Below, piece by piece: positions 45,921 through 52,999 of a DNA stretch of 64,000 nt. The stretch's first letter is position 1. Every line of letters starts with the position of its first letter. The stretch lies in assembly GCF_015070875.1 (NCBI RefSeq), contig NZ_JADDIV010000003.1:620001-684000 (forward strand), given 5' to 3'. This stretch comes from Ramlibacter pallidus (GTDB lineage Bacteria > Pseudomonadota > Gammaproteobacteria > Burkholderiales > Burkholderiaceae_C). Made by a program: the position numbers and the translations under genes. The notes under the pieces were generated by a model. The model made no database searches. It had not been told where the DNA came from and was given only the letters and a program-made list of their open reading frames with translations.

Positions 45921-46217
45921 CTAGCGGTCCTTGTCCTTGGGCAACTTGCCGCGCGCGGCGTCCAGCTCCCAGGGACTGGATTCCACGTTCGGGCCGTCGG
46001 GGTAGGACGCCGGTCCCTGGGTGACGCCGCTGCGCGGCCGCGCCCCGGGGACGCCGGCAGGCACCTGCGCGCCGGCTTCGTCGACGACGCCGGCGCCCGT
46101 GGGCGGCTGCTGCGTCGCCTGCGTGCCCAGCGTCTTGTTGCCGCACCCGTCGGCATTGCCCGGGTTGTCGTTGCTGCCCCGTCCGGCGTCGGGGCCGATG
46201 CTCGTATCAGTGCTCAT
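45921..46217 (-). CDS. Small disordered hypothetical protein, 98 aa
   Basis: Starts MSTDTSIGPDAGRGSNDNPG; rich in Gly, Pro, Asp, Asn and Gln, and predicted disordered throughout, with two cysteine-free ends and one internal Cys. No family recognised. ATG at 46217 has no ribosome site but lies exactly 6 nt after TAGATT. Similar low-complexity small proteins in Comamonadaceae are often stress-induced; that is only an analogy. Confidence 0.65.
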   Translation of the reverse strand: MSTDTSIGPDAGRGSNDNPGNADGCGNKTLGTQATQQPPTGAGVVDEAGAQVPAGVPGARPRSGVTQGPASYPDGPNVESSPWELDAARGKLPKDKDR

Positions 46218-46223
46218 GCGGCG

Positions 46224-46229
46224 AATCTA
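46224..46229 (-). promoter_or_regulatory. -10-like box TAGATT, candidate leaderless promoter
   Basis: On the minus strand TAGATT is followed by 6 nt and then the ATG at 46217, the same geometry as several other genes here. Confidence 0.4.
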
Positions 46230-46325
46230 GGGCGCCGCCCGTAGCGACCGTGCAGGGTGCGCAGCCGCTGTCGTGTAGGACGTGCCTGCCGCGCGGCTAG
46301 ACTGCTCCACCCAACGCACACCCCG

Positions 46326-46877
46326 ATGACGCCTACCGACCCGACACAACCCTCCGAAGTCGTCGCCTTCTGGCGCGACGCCGGACCGCAGCAATGGTTC
46401 CGCCGCGACGACGCCTTCGATGCGCGCTTTCGCCAGCGCTTCCTGGACGCGCACGAAGCGGCCGCCTCCGGCGCGCTCGACGGCTGGCTCGCCACGCCCG
46501 AAGGTGCACTGGCGCTCGTGCTGTTGCTGGACCAGTTCCCGCGCAACGCGTTCCGCGGCACGGCCCGGGTCTACGCCACCGATTCACGCGCACGGGCAGC
46601 GGCGGACCAGGGCATCGCGCGCGGGTTCGATGTCGAGGTGGATCCGCAGCTGCGGCCGTTCTTCTACCTGCCGTTCATGCATTCCGAGGACCCGCGCGAC
46701 CTGGACCGGGCGGTCGCCCTGAACACGCCGGTGGGCGGGGAATCGCTGCGTTTCGCCATGCACCACCGGGACATCGTGGCGCGCTTCGGGCGCTTCCCGC
46801 ACCGCAACGCCGTCCTGGGCCGCGCGAGCACGGCCCAGGAGGATCGCTTCCTGGCCGAAGGCGGGTTCTCAGGCTAG
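46326..46877 (+). CDS. DUF924 family protein
   Basis: 183 residues. DUF924 blocks are clear: VAFWRDAGPQQWFRRDDAFD, LLLDQFPRNAFRGTARVYAT and PFFYLPFMHSED, with RFGRFPHRN near the end. The family has a TPR-like helical fold and no established function. ATG at 46326; TAGACT at 46298-46303 is a -10 candidate 22 nt upstream. The 3' end overlaps the convergent cyclase-like gene by 9 nt. Confidence 0.9.
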   Translation: MTPTDPTQPSEVVAFWRDAGPQQWFRRDDAFDARFRQRFLDAHEAAASGALDGWLATPEGALALVLLLDQFPRNAFRGTARVYATDSRARAAADQGIARGFDVEVDPQLRPFFYLPFMHSEDPRDLDRAVALNTPVGGESLRFAMHHRDIVARFGRFPHRNAVLGRASTAQEDRFLAEGGFSG

Positions 46878-47498
46878 CAGGATGTCGACGCCGTCGATGG
46901 CGGCGTCGAGGGCCAGGGAGGAGAGGTCGACCTCGGAGTCGCTGAACTCCATCGCCGGACGGGAGTCGGCGCGCAGCCGCACGCTGATGCGCGTGGGGTT
47001 GTACGTCTCGGGGGAAATGACGATGCGGCCCGGTGCCGCGCCGGCGGCCACCTTGGCGGCCCGCGCCGGCTGGTCACCGAGGGGCGTGCACCAGAGGCGC
47101 CCCTGCGCACGGAAGAAGGCCAGCATGCAGGGGCCGCTCACCACGCCGATGCGCAGCGGCACTTCCTGCGCGGCACGCTGCAGCTCGATGGCCATGCGCA
47201 CGGCCGCACCCGGGTCCTCGAAGGTCACGAGCGCGGTGGCGTTCACGTAGGGGTCGAGCCGGCCGCCATGGCGGGCGTTGAGGCGCTGCAGTTCCTGGTA
47301 GAAGCGTTCGGTCACCGTGCCCTGGCCACCGGCCGGTACTTCGGCATCGGCATGGACCAGGGTAAGCAGGCGTTCCTCGAAGCGGATGGAGTCACGCTCG
47401 GCGCCGAGGAACAGGTTCTTCCAGACCGCCGGCGGCAGCTGGTGCAGCACCTTGTCCGAAAGGGCTTCGAGCAGCAGCGGTTCCTGGCTCGGTTCCAT
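46869..47498 (-). CDS. Stand-alone degenerate class III cyclase-like protein
   Basis: 209 residues. The last 150 residues follow the class III cyclase fold: ATALVTFEDPGAAVRMAIEL, VPLRIGVVSGPCM, TPLGDQPARAAKVA and GRIVISPETY match the later strands of the domain. The first metal-binding region is missing or replaced, so catalysis is unlikely. No membrane or other domain is attached. It could bind nucleotide or pair with another cyclase. ATG at 47498 follows a GGGAG stretch. This is the second degenerate cyclase protein in the window. Confidence 0.75.
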   Translation of the reverse strand: MEPSQEPLLLEALSDKVLHQLPPAVWKNLFLGAERDSIRFEERLLTLVHADAEVPAGGQGTVTERFYQELQRLNARHGGRLDPYVNATALVTFEDPGAAVRMAIELQRAAQEVPLRIGVVSGPCMLAFFRAQGRLWCTPLGDQPARAAKVAAGAAPGRIVISPETYNPTRISVRLRADSRPAMEFSDSEVDLSSLALDAAIDGVDILLA

Positions 47499-47553
47499 GT
47501 GACATCTCCCATCGCGAAGTAACCGAATGAAACCACGGCCGTGCTCCGCCGTG

Positions 47554-47592
47554 CTAGGGAAAAGCGGCCCGGCGGTTAAGGAATTTCCCTAG
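47554..47592. repeat. Long-spaced inverted repeat at the end of the exonuclease III gene
   Basis: CTAGGGAAA (47554-47562) and TTTCCCTAG (47584-47592) are perfect 9-bp arms separated by 21 nt; the right arm contains the exonuclease III stop codon. It could be a weak terminator or an operator upstream of the cyclase-like gene. Confidence 0.4.
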
Positions 47593-48398
47593 ATTTTCCG
47601 CTTGGGGGAAGGCGCTGTCAGGCGATCGAGGTCCAGCTCGACCCAAGTCGGCGCATGGTCGCTCGCCTTTTGCTCGCCGCGGACCCACCGGTCGACCCCC
47701 GCCGCTTTCAGGCTCGGTGCGAGCTTGCGGTTGAGCAGGAGGTGGTCGATGCGCAGGCCCGAGTTGTGCTCCCAGTGCTGCCGGAAATAGTCCCAGAAGG
47801 TGAACACCGCCTCGTCGGGATGCACGTGCCGGAGCGAATCCGTCCAGCCCTGCGCCAGCAGCCGCGCGTAGCAATCCCGGGTCTCGGGTTGCAGCAGCGC
47901 ATCCTTGCGCCAGGAGCGGGGGTTGTAGATGTCGAAGTCCGTGGGCACGACGTTGTAGTCCCCGCACAGGATCACGGGATGCGGCGAATCCACCAGCGTG
48001 GCGGCGTGGGCGATCAGGCGTTCGAACCAGGCGAGCTTGTAGTCGAACTTCGGTCCGGGCTGCGGATTGCCGTTCGGCAGGTACAGGCAGCCGACCACCA
48101 GCCCGTTCACCGCCGCCTCGAGGTAGCGGCTCTGCTCGTCGGCCGCATCGCCGGGCAGCTCGCGCCGGATCTCCAGCGGATCGGTGCCGCGCGCGAGGAT
48201 GGCCACCCCGTTCCAGGACCGCTGTCCTTTCCAGAGCGCGCCGTAGCCGGCATCGCGCAGTTCGCGCTCCGGGAAGCCCTCGTCGAGGGCCTTCAGCTCC
48301 TGCAGGCAGGCCACGTCCGGCTGTTCGCGCTCCAGCCATCGCAACAGGTGGGCGAGCCGGGTCTTGATGCCGTTGACGTTGAAGGTCGCGATCTTCAT
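47589..48398 (-). CDS. xthA: Exodeoxyribonuclease III
   Basis: 269 residues. Motifs MKIATFNVNGIKTRL, CLQELK, GDYNVVPTDFDIYNP and the catalytic SDHAP near the end are those of XthA/ExoIII endonuclease-exonuclease-phosphatase enzymes. It cuts at abasic sites and trims 3' ends in base-excision repair. ATG at 48398 begins the conserved N-terminus; the frame extends 4 codons upstream. Ku lies 0.9 kb away on the other strand, so two DNA-repair genes sit close together. Confidence 0.95.
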   Translation of the reverse strand: MKIATFNVNGIKTRLAHLLRWLEREQPDVACLQELKALDEGFPERELRDAGYGALWKGQRSWNGVAILARGTDPLEIRRELPGDAADEQSRYLEAAVNGLVVGCLYLPNGNPQPGPKFDYKLAWFERLIAHAATLVDSPHPVILCGDYNVVPTDFDIYNPRSWRKDALLQPETRDCYARLLAQGWTDSLRHVHPDEAVFTFWDYFRQHWEHNSGLRIDHLLLNRKLAPSLKAAGVDRWVRGEQKASDHAPTWVELDLDRLTAPSPKRKI

Positions 48399-48452
48399 GG
48401 GCGGCAGCATCCTACAGAACGGCCGGCCACGGGGAACCTAGACTGCAACGTC

Positions 48453-48668
48453 CTAAGGCTTCGTGCGGCGCCGGCTGAACGCCTCGGCTCCGCCGCTGCC
48501 GCCTCCATCGGGAAAATCATGCGGATCCAGCGGCCCCTTCTTCTTCCCCTGCGGTGCCTCGACGATGGTGCTGGCGGAGTTTTCGCCGTGGTCGGGCTTG
48601 GCGGGGACCGAGGAGGTGGGACGCTCGCCGAGCTTCGCACGGCTGGAACGGGTGTCGCTGGACTTCAT
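48453..48668 (-). CDS. Small charged hypothetical protein, 71 aa
   Basis: Starts MKSSDTRSSRAKLGERPTSS; hydrophilic, rich in Ser, Lys, Gly and Pro, and likely disordered. No family recognised. It is preserved as an ATG-started frame with a stop 54 nt before the exonuclease III start on the same strand. Coding status is supported only by composition and context. Confidence 0.5.
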   Translation of the reverse strand: MKSSDTRSSRAKLGERPTSSVPAKPDHGENSASTIVEAPQGKKKGPLDPHDFPDGGGSGGAEAFSRRRTKP

Positions 48669-48727
48669 GGTCCGACGCTAACGAATGCCGCTGGCGTGGC
48701 CTGTCGGACAAGCCCGCGAAGCGCCCC

Positions 48728-49183
48728 ATGAAGCGGGCCGCGCCGCTGCTGCTGGCCGCGTGCGCCATGCTGGCCTTCGCCCAGGACGACGATCCGCTGA
48801 AGTCGCCGGCCTGCGCCGCCGCGCTGGACACCCTGCAGGCGGCGCGCGGGAACGCGAACGCCGCCGGCGTGGAAAGCGCGCGCGCCGCGGCCGCGGCGGC
48901 ATGCCTGGGCACGTCGGAGAGGTCCACCCGTCCGGCACGCATCGCGCAGCCCCCGGTGGCCGTGCCCGCACCGCGCATCGAGCCGCCGCAGGCTGCCGCG
49001 CCGCCGCCCGCGCCCAGGCTGCCGCCTCCTCCCGTGGCCATCGAGCGCGCACCTTCGCCGGCCCTGTGCGACGCCGGCGGCTGCTGGACACCCGATGGGC
49101 CGCGGCTGCGCCACGTGCCGCCCGCCATCGCCGGTCCCCAGGGCCCGTGCACCGCGCAGGGCGGCACCGTGTATTGCCCCTGA
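48728..49183 (+). CDS. Secreted Pro/Ala-rich hypothetical protein, 151 aa
   Basis: Signal peptide MKRAAPLLLAACAMLAFAQ, then a short helical part with a cysteine pair (PACAAALDTL, AAACLGTS), a proline-rich stretch (about 70-105), and a Cys-containing C-terminal segment (CDAGGCWTPDG, GTVYCP). Cysteines may form disulfides in the periplasm. Other proteins with a CxxGxCW-type end and proline-rich linker occur in Comamonadaceae without known function. ATG at 48728 starts the signal. Confidence 0.72.
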   Translation: MKRAAPLLLAACAMLAFAQDDDPLKSPACAAALDTLQAARGNANAAGVESARAAAAAACLGTSERSTRPARIAQPPVAVPAPRIEPPQAAAPPPAPRLPPPPVAIERAPSPALCDAGGCWTPDGPRLRHVPPAIAGPQGPCTAQGGTVYCP

Positions 49184-49212
49184 CGGCGCGCCCTGCAGCC
49201 ATTTCCCGTGCC

Positions 49213-49247
49213 GTCCTACAGCTTGCCCGCAGCGGCTCGCCTACCGT
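49213..49247 (+). promoter_or_regulatory. GTCCTACA-N21-TACCGT element upstream of ku
   Basis: The octamer GTCCTACA (49213-49220) is followed after 21 nt by TACCGT (49242-49247), 24 nt before the ku ATG. The same spacing recurs before bphO, the 57716 lipoprotein and, on the minus strand, the 46217 gene. Confidence 0.4.
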
Positions 49248-49271
49248 GGCTGGGCTGCCAAAGGAATCCGC

Positions 49272-50231
49272 ATGCCCGCACCGACCAGTTCCCGTACCCT
49301 GTGGAAGGGCGCCATCAGCTTCGGCCTGGTGCACATCCCCGTGACGCTGCACTCCGCGACCGCGGAGAACCGCATGAAGTTCAACCTGCTGGACAAGTCC
49401 ACGATGACGCGCGTCGGCAACCAGCAGGTGAACAAGGCGACCGGTGAAGCCGCGGCCAAGGAGGAGATCGTCAAGGGCTTCGAGGTCGAGAAGGACCAGT
49501 ACGTGGTGCTCTCGCCGGACGAGATCAAGGACGCCCTGCCCCGCTCCACGCAGACCATCGACATTGAGTCCTTCGTCGAGCGCGAGCAGGTCCCCAGCGT
49601 CTACTTCCACAAGCCCTACTACGTCAGCCCCGGCGGCAAGGGTGGGCAGAAGCCTTTCACCCTGCTGCGCGAGACGCTGGAGCGCACCGGCAAGGTCGCC
49701 ATCGCGCGCGTGGTGATCTCGACCAAGCAGCACCTGGCGATGCTGCTGCCGCACGGCAAGGGCCTCGTGCTGAACCTCCTGCGCTGGGCCGACGAAGTGC
49801 GGGACACCGCCGGCCTGGCCTGGCCGGGTGAGGACGTGAAGGTCAGCGCCGCCGAACTGAAGATGGCGGAGCAACTGGTCGACGCGATGGCCGCCGACTG
49901 GCAGCCCGACCTGTTCCATGACGAATTCCGCGAGAAGCTGATGGCGCTCGTCGAACGCAAGGCGAAGGAAGGCGGGCTGCGCGCCGTCACGCCCCTGCCG
50001 GGCGAGGACGTCCAGCCCACGGCCGAGGTCATCGACCTCACCGAACTGCTGCGCAAGAGCCTGAAGGGCAATGCGGCACCGGCCCCGGCGTCCGCGGCGG
50101 CGAAGAAGGCGCCGCGCCGCGAGACGGCCGCCAACGACGAGGCCGAACCGGTGCGCAAGGCGGCCGCGCGCAAGACACCGGCCACGGCACGCGCGACCGC
50201 GAAACCGGCCACGCGCCGCAAGAGCGGTTGA
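49272..50231 (+). CDS. ku: Non-homologous end-joining protein Ku
   Basis: 319 residues. Core Ku domain (about 8-265) with LWKGAISFGLVHIPVTLHSA and the bridge region, then a Lys/Ala/Arg-rich C-terminal tail (about 270-319; KKAPRRET, KPATRRKSG), typical of bacterial Ku and likely DNA-binding. Ku dimers thread onto DNA ends and recruit LigD. No ligD is in this window. ATG at 49272 follows AAAGGA. Next gene starts 17 nt downstream. Confidence 0.96.
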   Translation: MPAPTSSRTLWKGAISFGLVHIPVTLHSATAENRMKFNLLDKSTMTRVGNQQVNKATGEAAAKEEIVKGFEVEKDQYVVLSPDEIKDALPRSTQTIDIESFVEREQVPSVYFHKPYYVSPGGKGGQKPFTLLRETLERTGKVAIARVVISTKQHLAMLLPHGKGLVLNLLRWADEVRDTAGLAWPGEDVKVSAAELKMAEQLVDAMAADWQPDLFHDEFREKLMALVERKAKEGGLRAVTPLPGEDVQPTAEVIDLTELLRKSLKGNAAPAPASAAAKKAPRRETAANDEAEPVRKAAARKTPATARATAKPATRRKSG

Positions 50232-50248
50232 CCGGCCGGAGGTCCCCC

Positions 50249-50932
50249 ATGCGGTACCGGGGCGTGCTCGTGCTGGCTGCCATGGTGGCCCTCTCGGGCT
50301 GCGGCGACGAGCTGCCGAAGAGCGCCGGCGTCAACAACACGGCGGTCCTGGGCGGTTACGCGCCCGGGCAGGCCCGCACGCCCGAAGGACAGGTGCTCAC
50401 GGACGGGCGCGGCCAACCGATTCCGCCCGCGCCCGTCCCGGCGGGGGTGCAGGCCCAGGCCGTGCGCTCGGCCGAAGAGGGAGCGCTGGCCGTGTGGGTG
50501 CAGGAAGGCCATGTCGTGGCGTCAGGATGGACGCGCGACGGCGGATGGACCCCGCCGCAGGCGCTGGAAGAGATCTACGGCGTGGCGAGCGATCCCCAGG
50601 TCGCCGGCAATGGCCGCGGCAGCGCCATGGCGGTGTGGCGACACACGGTGGGCAGCATCCACAGCCTGCGCTTCAGCCGCTTCGACACCGCGTCCGGATG
50701 GAGCGTGCCCGACGTGATGCCCGGCGCCCTGCCGCGCCCGGACGTGAGCGGCCCGGGTGACCCGACGGTGCCGCGCCTGCAGATGGACGCGGAAGGCAAC
50801 GTGGTCGCGCAATGGCCCAGCGGCTTCGCGGCGGACGAGGTGCAGACCGCGCGCTACCTGGCCGGCCAGGGTTGGAGCGCCGCCAGCAGCGAACGCATGG
50901 CGGCGAACCCGGCCGCGCCCCTGGCGCGCTGA
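50249..50932 (+). CDS. Lipoprotein of unknown function, 227 aa
   Basis: Signal with lipobox VALSGC, so an outer- or inner-membrane lipoprotein. The mature part contains short repeats typical of beta-propeller-like sensor proteins: AVWVQEGHVVASGWTRDGGW, AVWRHTVGSIHSLRFSRF, VAQWPSGFA. Each has the pattern hydrophobic-W-x-x-G. No named family. ATG at 50249 has GGAGGT upstream. It may be co-transcribed with ku. Confidence 0.75.
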   Translation: MRYRGVLVLAAMVALSGCGDELPKSAGVNNTAVLGGYAPGQARTPEGQVLTDGRGQPIPPAPVPAGVQAQAVRSAEEGALAVWVQEGHVVASGWTRDGGWTPPQALEEIYGVASDPQVAGNGRGSAMAVWRHTVGSIHSLRFSRFDTASGWSVPDVMPGALPRPDVSGPGDPTVPRLQMDAEGNVVAQWPSGFAADEVQTARYLAGQGWSAASSERMAANPAAPLAR

Positions 50933-50937
50933 GCGCC

Positions 50938-51897
50938 TCAGGCCCGGGCGCGCGTGCGGGGCTGTTCGGAACGGGCCTGGGCCACCAGCCAGTCCGCGAA
51001 GGCGCGCGCATTCGCGTCGTCCGCGGCCTGCGGCGACAAGGTCACGAAATAGCCGCGGCTGGACGCCGCCGCGCCGCGGAACGGGGCCACCAGCTTCTTC
51101 GCCCGCACCAGGTCGGCGAGCAGGGGCAGGCGCCCGATCACCACCCCATGGCCGGCGACGGCCGCTTCCACCGCCTCGGAGTAACGCAGGAAGCGCAAGG
51201 TGCGCGTCATGCGCGGCGCCGGCAACCCCATGAGCCGCAACCACGGCTCCCAATCCGGCAGAGGTGCATCGTGCTCGATCGTCAGCAGGGTGTGGTGCTC
51301 CAGGTCGGCCGGCGTGGCCAGGGGCCGCCCGGGGTCGCGCAGGAGTCGCGGCGCGCACATCGGTTGCACCTGTTCCTCGAACAGCATCGGGCCCTCGCCC
51401 TGCGCGCTGGGGACGAAGCGTACCGCCAGGTCGACGTCGCTGCGCTGCAGGTCGACGATCTCCAGCGTGGCCGCGATGCGCACGTCCACGTCGGGGTGGA
51501 CGGCGGTGAAGTGGGCCAGGCGCGGGATGAGCCAGAAGGAAGCGAAGCCCGGCGTGCACGTCACGGTGAGCGGCCGCCGGGTCCCCGTGCTGCGGACCCG
51601 GGCCGCCGCGTCGCGCAGCCGCTCCAGGCTGTCTTCGACGGCGCGCTGCAGGATCCTGCCCGCCTCGGTGAGGAACAGCGCGCGGTGGCGCCGCTCGAAC
51701 AGCGCCGCACCCACGCTCTCCTCCAACTGCTGCACCTGGCGGCTGACCGCGGACTGCGACAGCGACAGCTCCGCGCCGGCCTGCGTGAAGCTCAGGTGCC
51801 GCGCTGCCGCCTCGAAGGTGTGGAGCAGGTCCAGCCGCAGCTGGCGGGAACGGGGCAGCTCCTGCCCATTCGCATTCGCGAAATGCATCCGAGGCAT
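50938..51897 (-). CDS. LysR-type regulator (GcvA-like)
   Basis: 319 residues. HTH at about 22-80 (LRLDLLHTFEAAARHLSFTQ, LSLSQSAVSRQVQQLE) and the GcvA-type effector domain with LTVTCTPGFASFWLIPRL and DVDLAVRF. Divergent from a DUF2917 gene, 73 nt away, a pairing often seen in Burkholderiales, which suggests it regulates that gene. Effector unknown. Confidence 0.93.
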   Translation of the reverse strand: MPRMHFANANGQELPRSRQLRLDLLHTFEAAARHLSFTQAGAELSLSQSAVSRQVQQLEESVGAALFERRHRALFLTEAGRILQRAVEDSLERLRDAAARVRSTGTRRPLTVTCTPGFASFWLIPRLAHFTAVHPDVDVRIAATLEIVDLQRSDVDLAVRFVPSAQGEGPMLFEEQVQPMCAPRLLRDPGRPLATPADLEHHTLLTIEHDAPLPDWEPWLRLMGLPAPRMTRTLRFLRYSEAVEAAVAGHGVVIGRLPLLADLVRAKKLVAPFRGAAASSRGYFVTLSPQAADDANARAFADWLVAQARSEQPRTRARA

Positions 51898-51933
51898 GCA
51901 AATTCACCGTTCTCCCAGTGGTCGGGCGGCCAG

Positions 51934-51939
51934 TATATT
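51934..51939 (+). promoter_or_regulatory. -10-like box TATATT for the DUF2917 gene
   Basis: TATATT lies in the 73-nt divergent gap, 31 nt upstream of the DUF2917 ATG and 36 nt from the LysR start, so a LysR-type regulator bound here could control both. Confidence 0.45.
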
Positions 51940-51970
51940 GATTCCCACACCGCATGCGAAGGAGCACGCC

Positions 51971-52267
51971 ATGGTCCAGGGTCCCACCGTTTCGCTGCCG
52001 CCGAGGCAGCTGTTCGAACTTCCCGACGCCGCGTCGGCCCGCATCCTCTGTACTGCCGGGTGCCTGTGGGTGACGATCGACCACGATCCGCGCGACGTGG
52101 TGCTGCACCCCGGCGAAAGCTTCGAAGGCACGGCAGGGCGACGCGCCCTCGTGTATGCGCTGGAGCCTTCGGCCTTCGTGCTGGCGCCGGCAAGCCAGCG
52201 CGCCATCGGCCACGCGCACGGAAGGGACCGGGCGCGCCGCACGGCGTTCGTCTGGGGATGTGCGTAA
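51971..52267 (+). CDS. DUF2917 family protein
   Basis: 98 residues. The DUF2917 pattern is visible: VSLPPRQLFELPDAASARIL, CLWVTIDHDPRDVVLHPGE, and the hydrophobic strand ALVYALEPSAFVLA. The fold is probably a small cupin-like beta barrel. Function unknown. ATG at 51971 has AAGGAG at 6-7 nt. It is divergent from the LysR-type regulator, its likely controller. Confidence 0.88.
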   Translation: MVQGPTVSLPPRQLFELPDAASARILCTAGCLWVTIDHDPRDVVLHPGESFEGTAGRRALVYALEPSAFVLAPASQRAIGHAHGRDRARRTAFVWGCA

Positions 52268-52313
52268 CCTTCACATGTTCTGCAGTCCCCGTTCGGGACG
52301 CGCGCGAGGCGGC

Positions 52314-52348
52314 GTCCTACAAACCGCCGGGCCGGCAGATGACACGAT
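52314..52348 (+). promoter_or_regulatory. GTCCTACA-N21-CACGAT element upstream of bphO
   Basis: GTCCTACA (52314-52321) is followed after 21 nt by CACGAT (52343-52348), which ends 6 nt before the bphO ATG. This combines the recurrent octamer with the leaderless-type geometry. Confidence 0.4.
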
Positions 52349-52354
52349 CGCAGG

Positions 52355-52999
52355 ATGGCGCTTGCGCCCAGCCTGAACCGTGTCCCGAACTTGAAGTCTC
52401 CTTCCGTCCACCCACGCCCCGCCTCCCCTGGCCCCTTGTCCGCGCTGCGGACCGCAACCCGCGAGCACCACGACCGGATCGACCGGCTGGTCAACCTCAC
52501 CCTCCTGCAGGACCGCGAGCATTACGCCACGGTGCTGCAGGTGTTCGACGCCTTCCTGCGCGCCTGGGAGCCCGCCGTCCAGGCGGCGCTGCCCGGCCGG
52601 CGTGAATGGCTGCAGGCGCGTTCGCGCCTGCGCTTCCTGCAGCACGACCTCCGGGTCCTCGGCATCGCCGCCCTGCCCGCGATCGCGGCACTGCCTGCCT
52701 TCGCGAGCCCCGCGGCCGCCTGGGGCTCCGTGTACGTCATGGAAGGCTCGGCGCTCGGCGGGCAGGTGATCACCCGCAGCCTGGCGGCCGCCGGCCTCGG
52801 CCCGCACACGGGCGCGGCCTACTTCCATGGCTGGGGCGAAGCGACGGCCGGACTGTGGCGCGACGCGCGCGCCCTGCTCGAATCCGAGCTCTCCGACCCC
52901 GTCGCGCTGGACCACGCCTGCGACGGCGCCCGCGGTACGTTCGACTCCCTGACCCTCCTCCTCGAGGCCGCACTGCATGAGCGCACTTCCGCTGCCTGA
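52355..52999 (+). CDS. bphO: Biliverdin-producing heme oxygenase
   Basis: 214 residues. LRTATREHHDRID carries the heme-ligand histidine (His38/39), and GSVYVMEGSALGGQVI with AAYFHGWGE are the BphO-type distal-helix and C-terminal blocks. It opens heme to biliverdin, the chromophore of bacteriophytochrome. bphP starts 23 nt before its stop in another frame, so production of chromophore and apoprotein is coupled. The first 28 residues are a Pro/Ser-rich extension. Confidence 0.94.
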   Translation: MALAPSLNRVPNLKSPSVHPRPASPGPLSALRTATREHHDRIDRLVNLTLLQDREHYATVLQVFDAFLRAWEPAVQAALPGRREWLQARSRLRFLQHDLRVLGIAALPAIAALPAFASPAAAWGSVYVMEGSALGGQVITRSLAAAGLGPHTGAAYFHGWGEATAGLWRDARALLESELSDPVALDHACDGARGTFDSLTLLLEAALHERTSAA

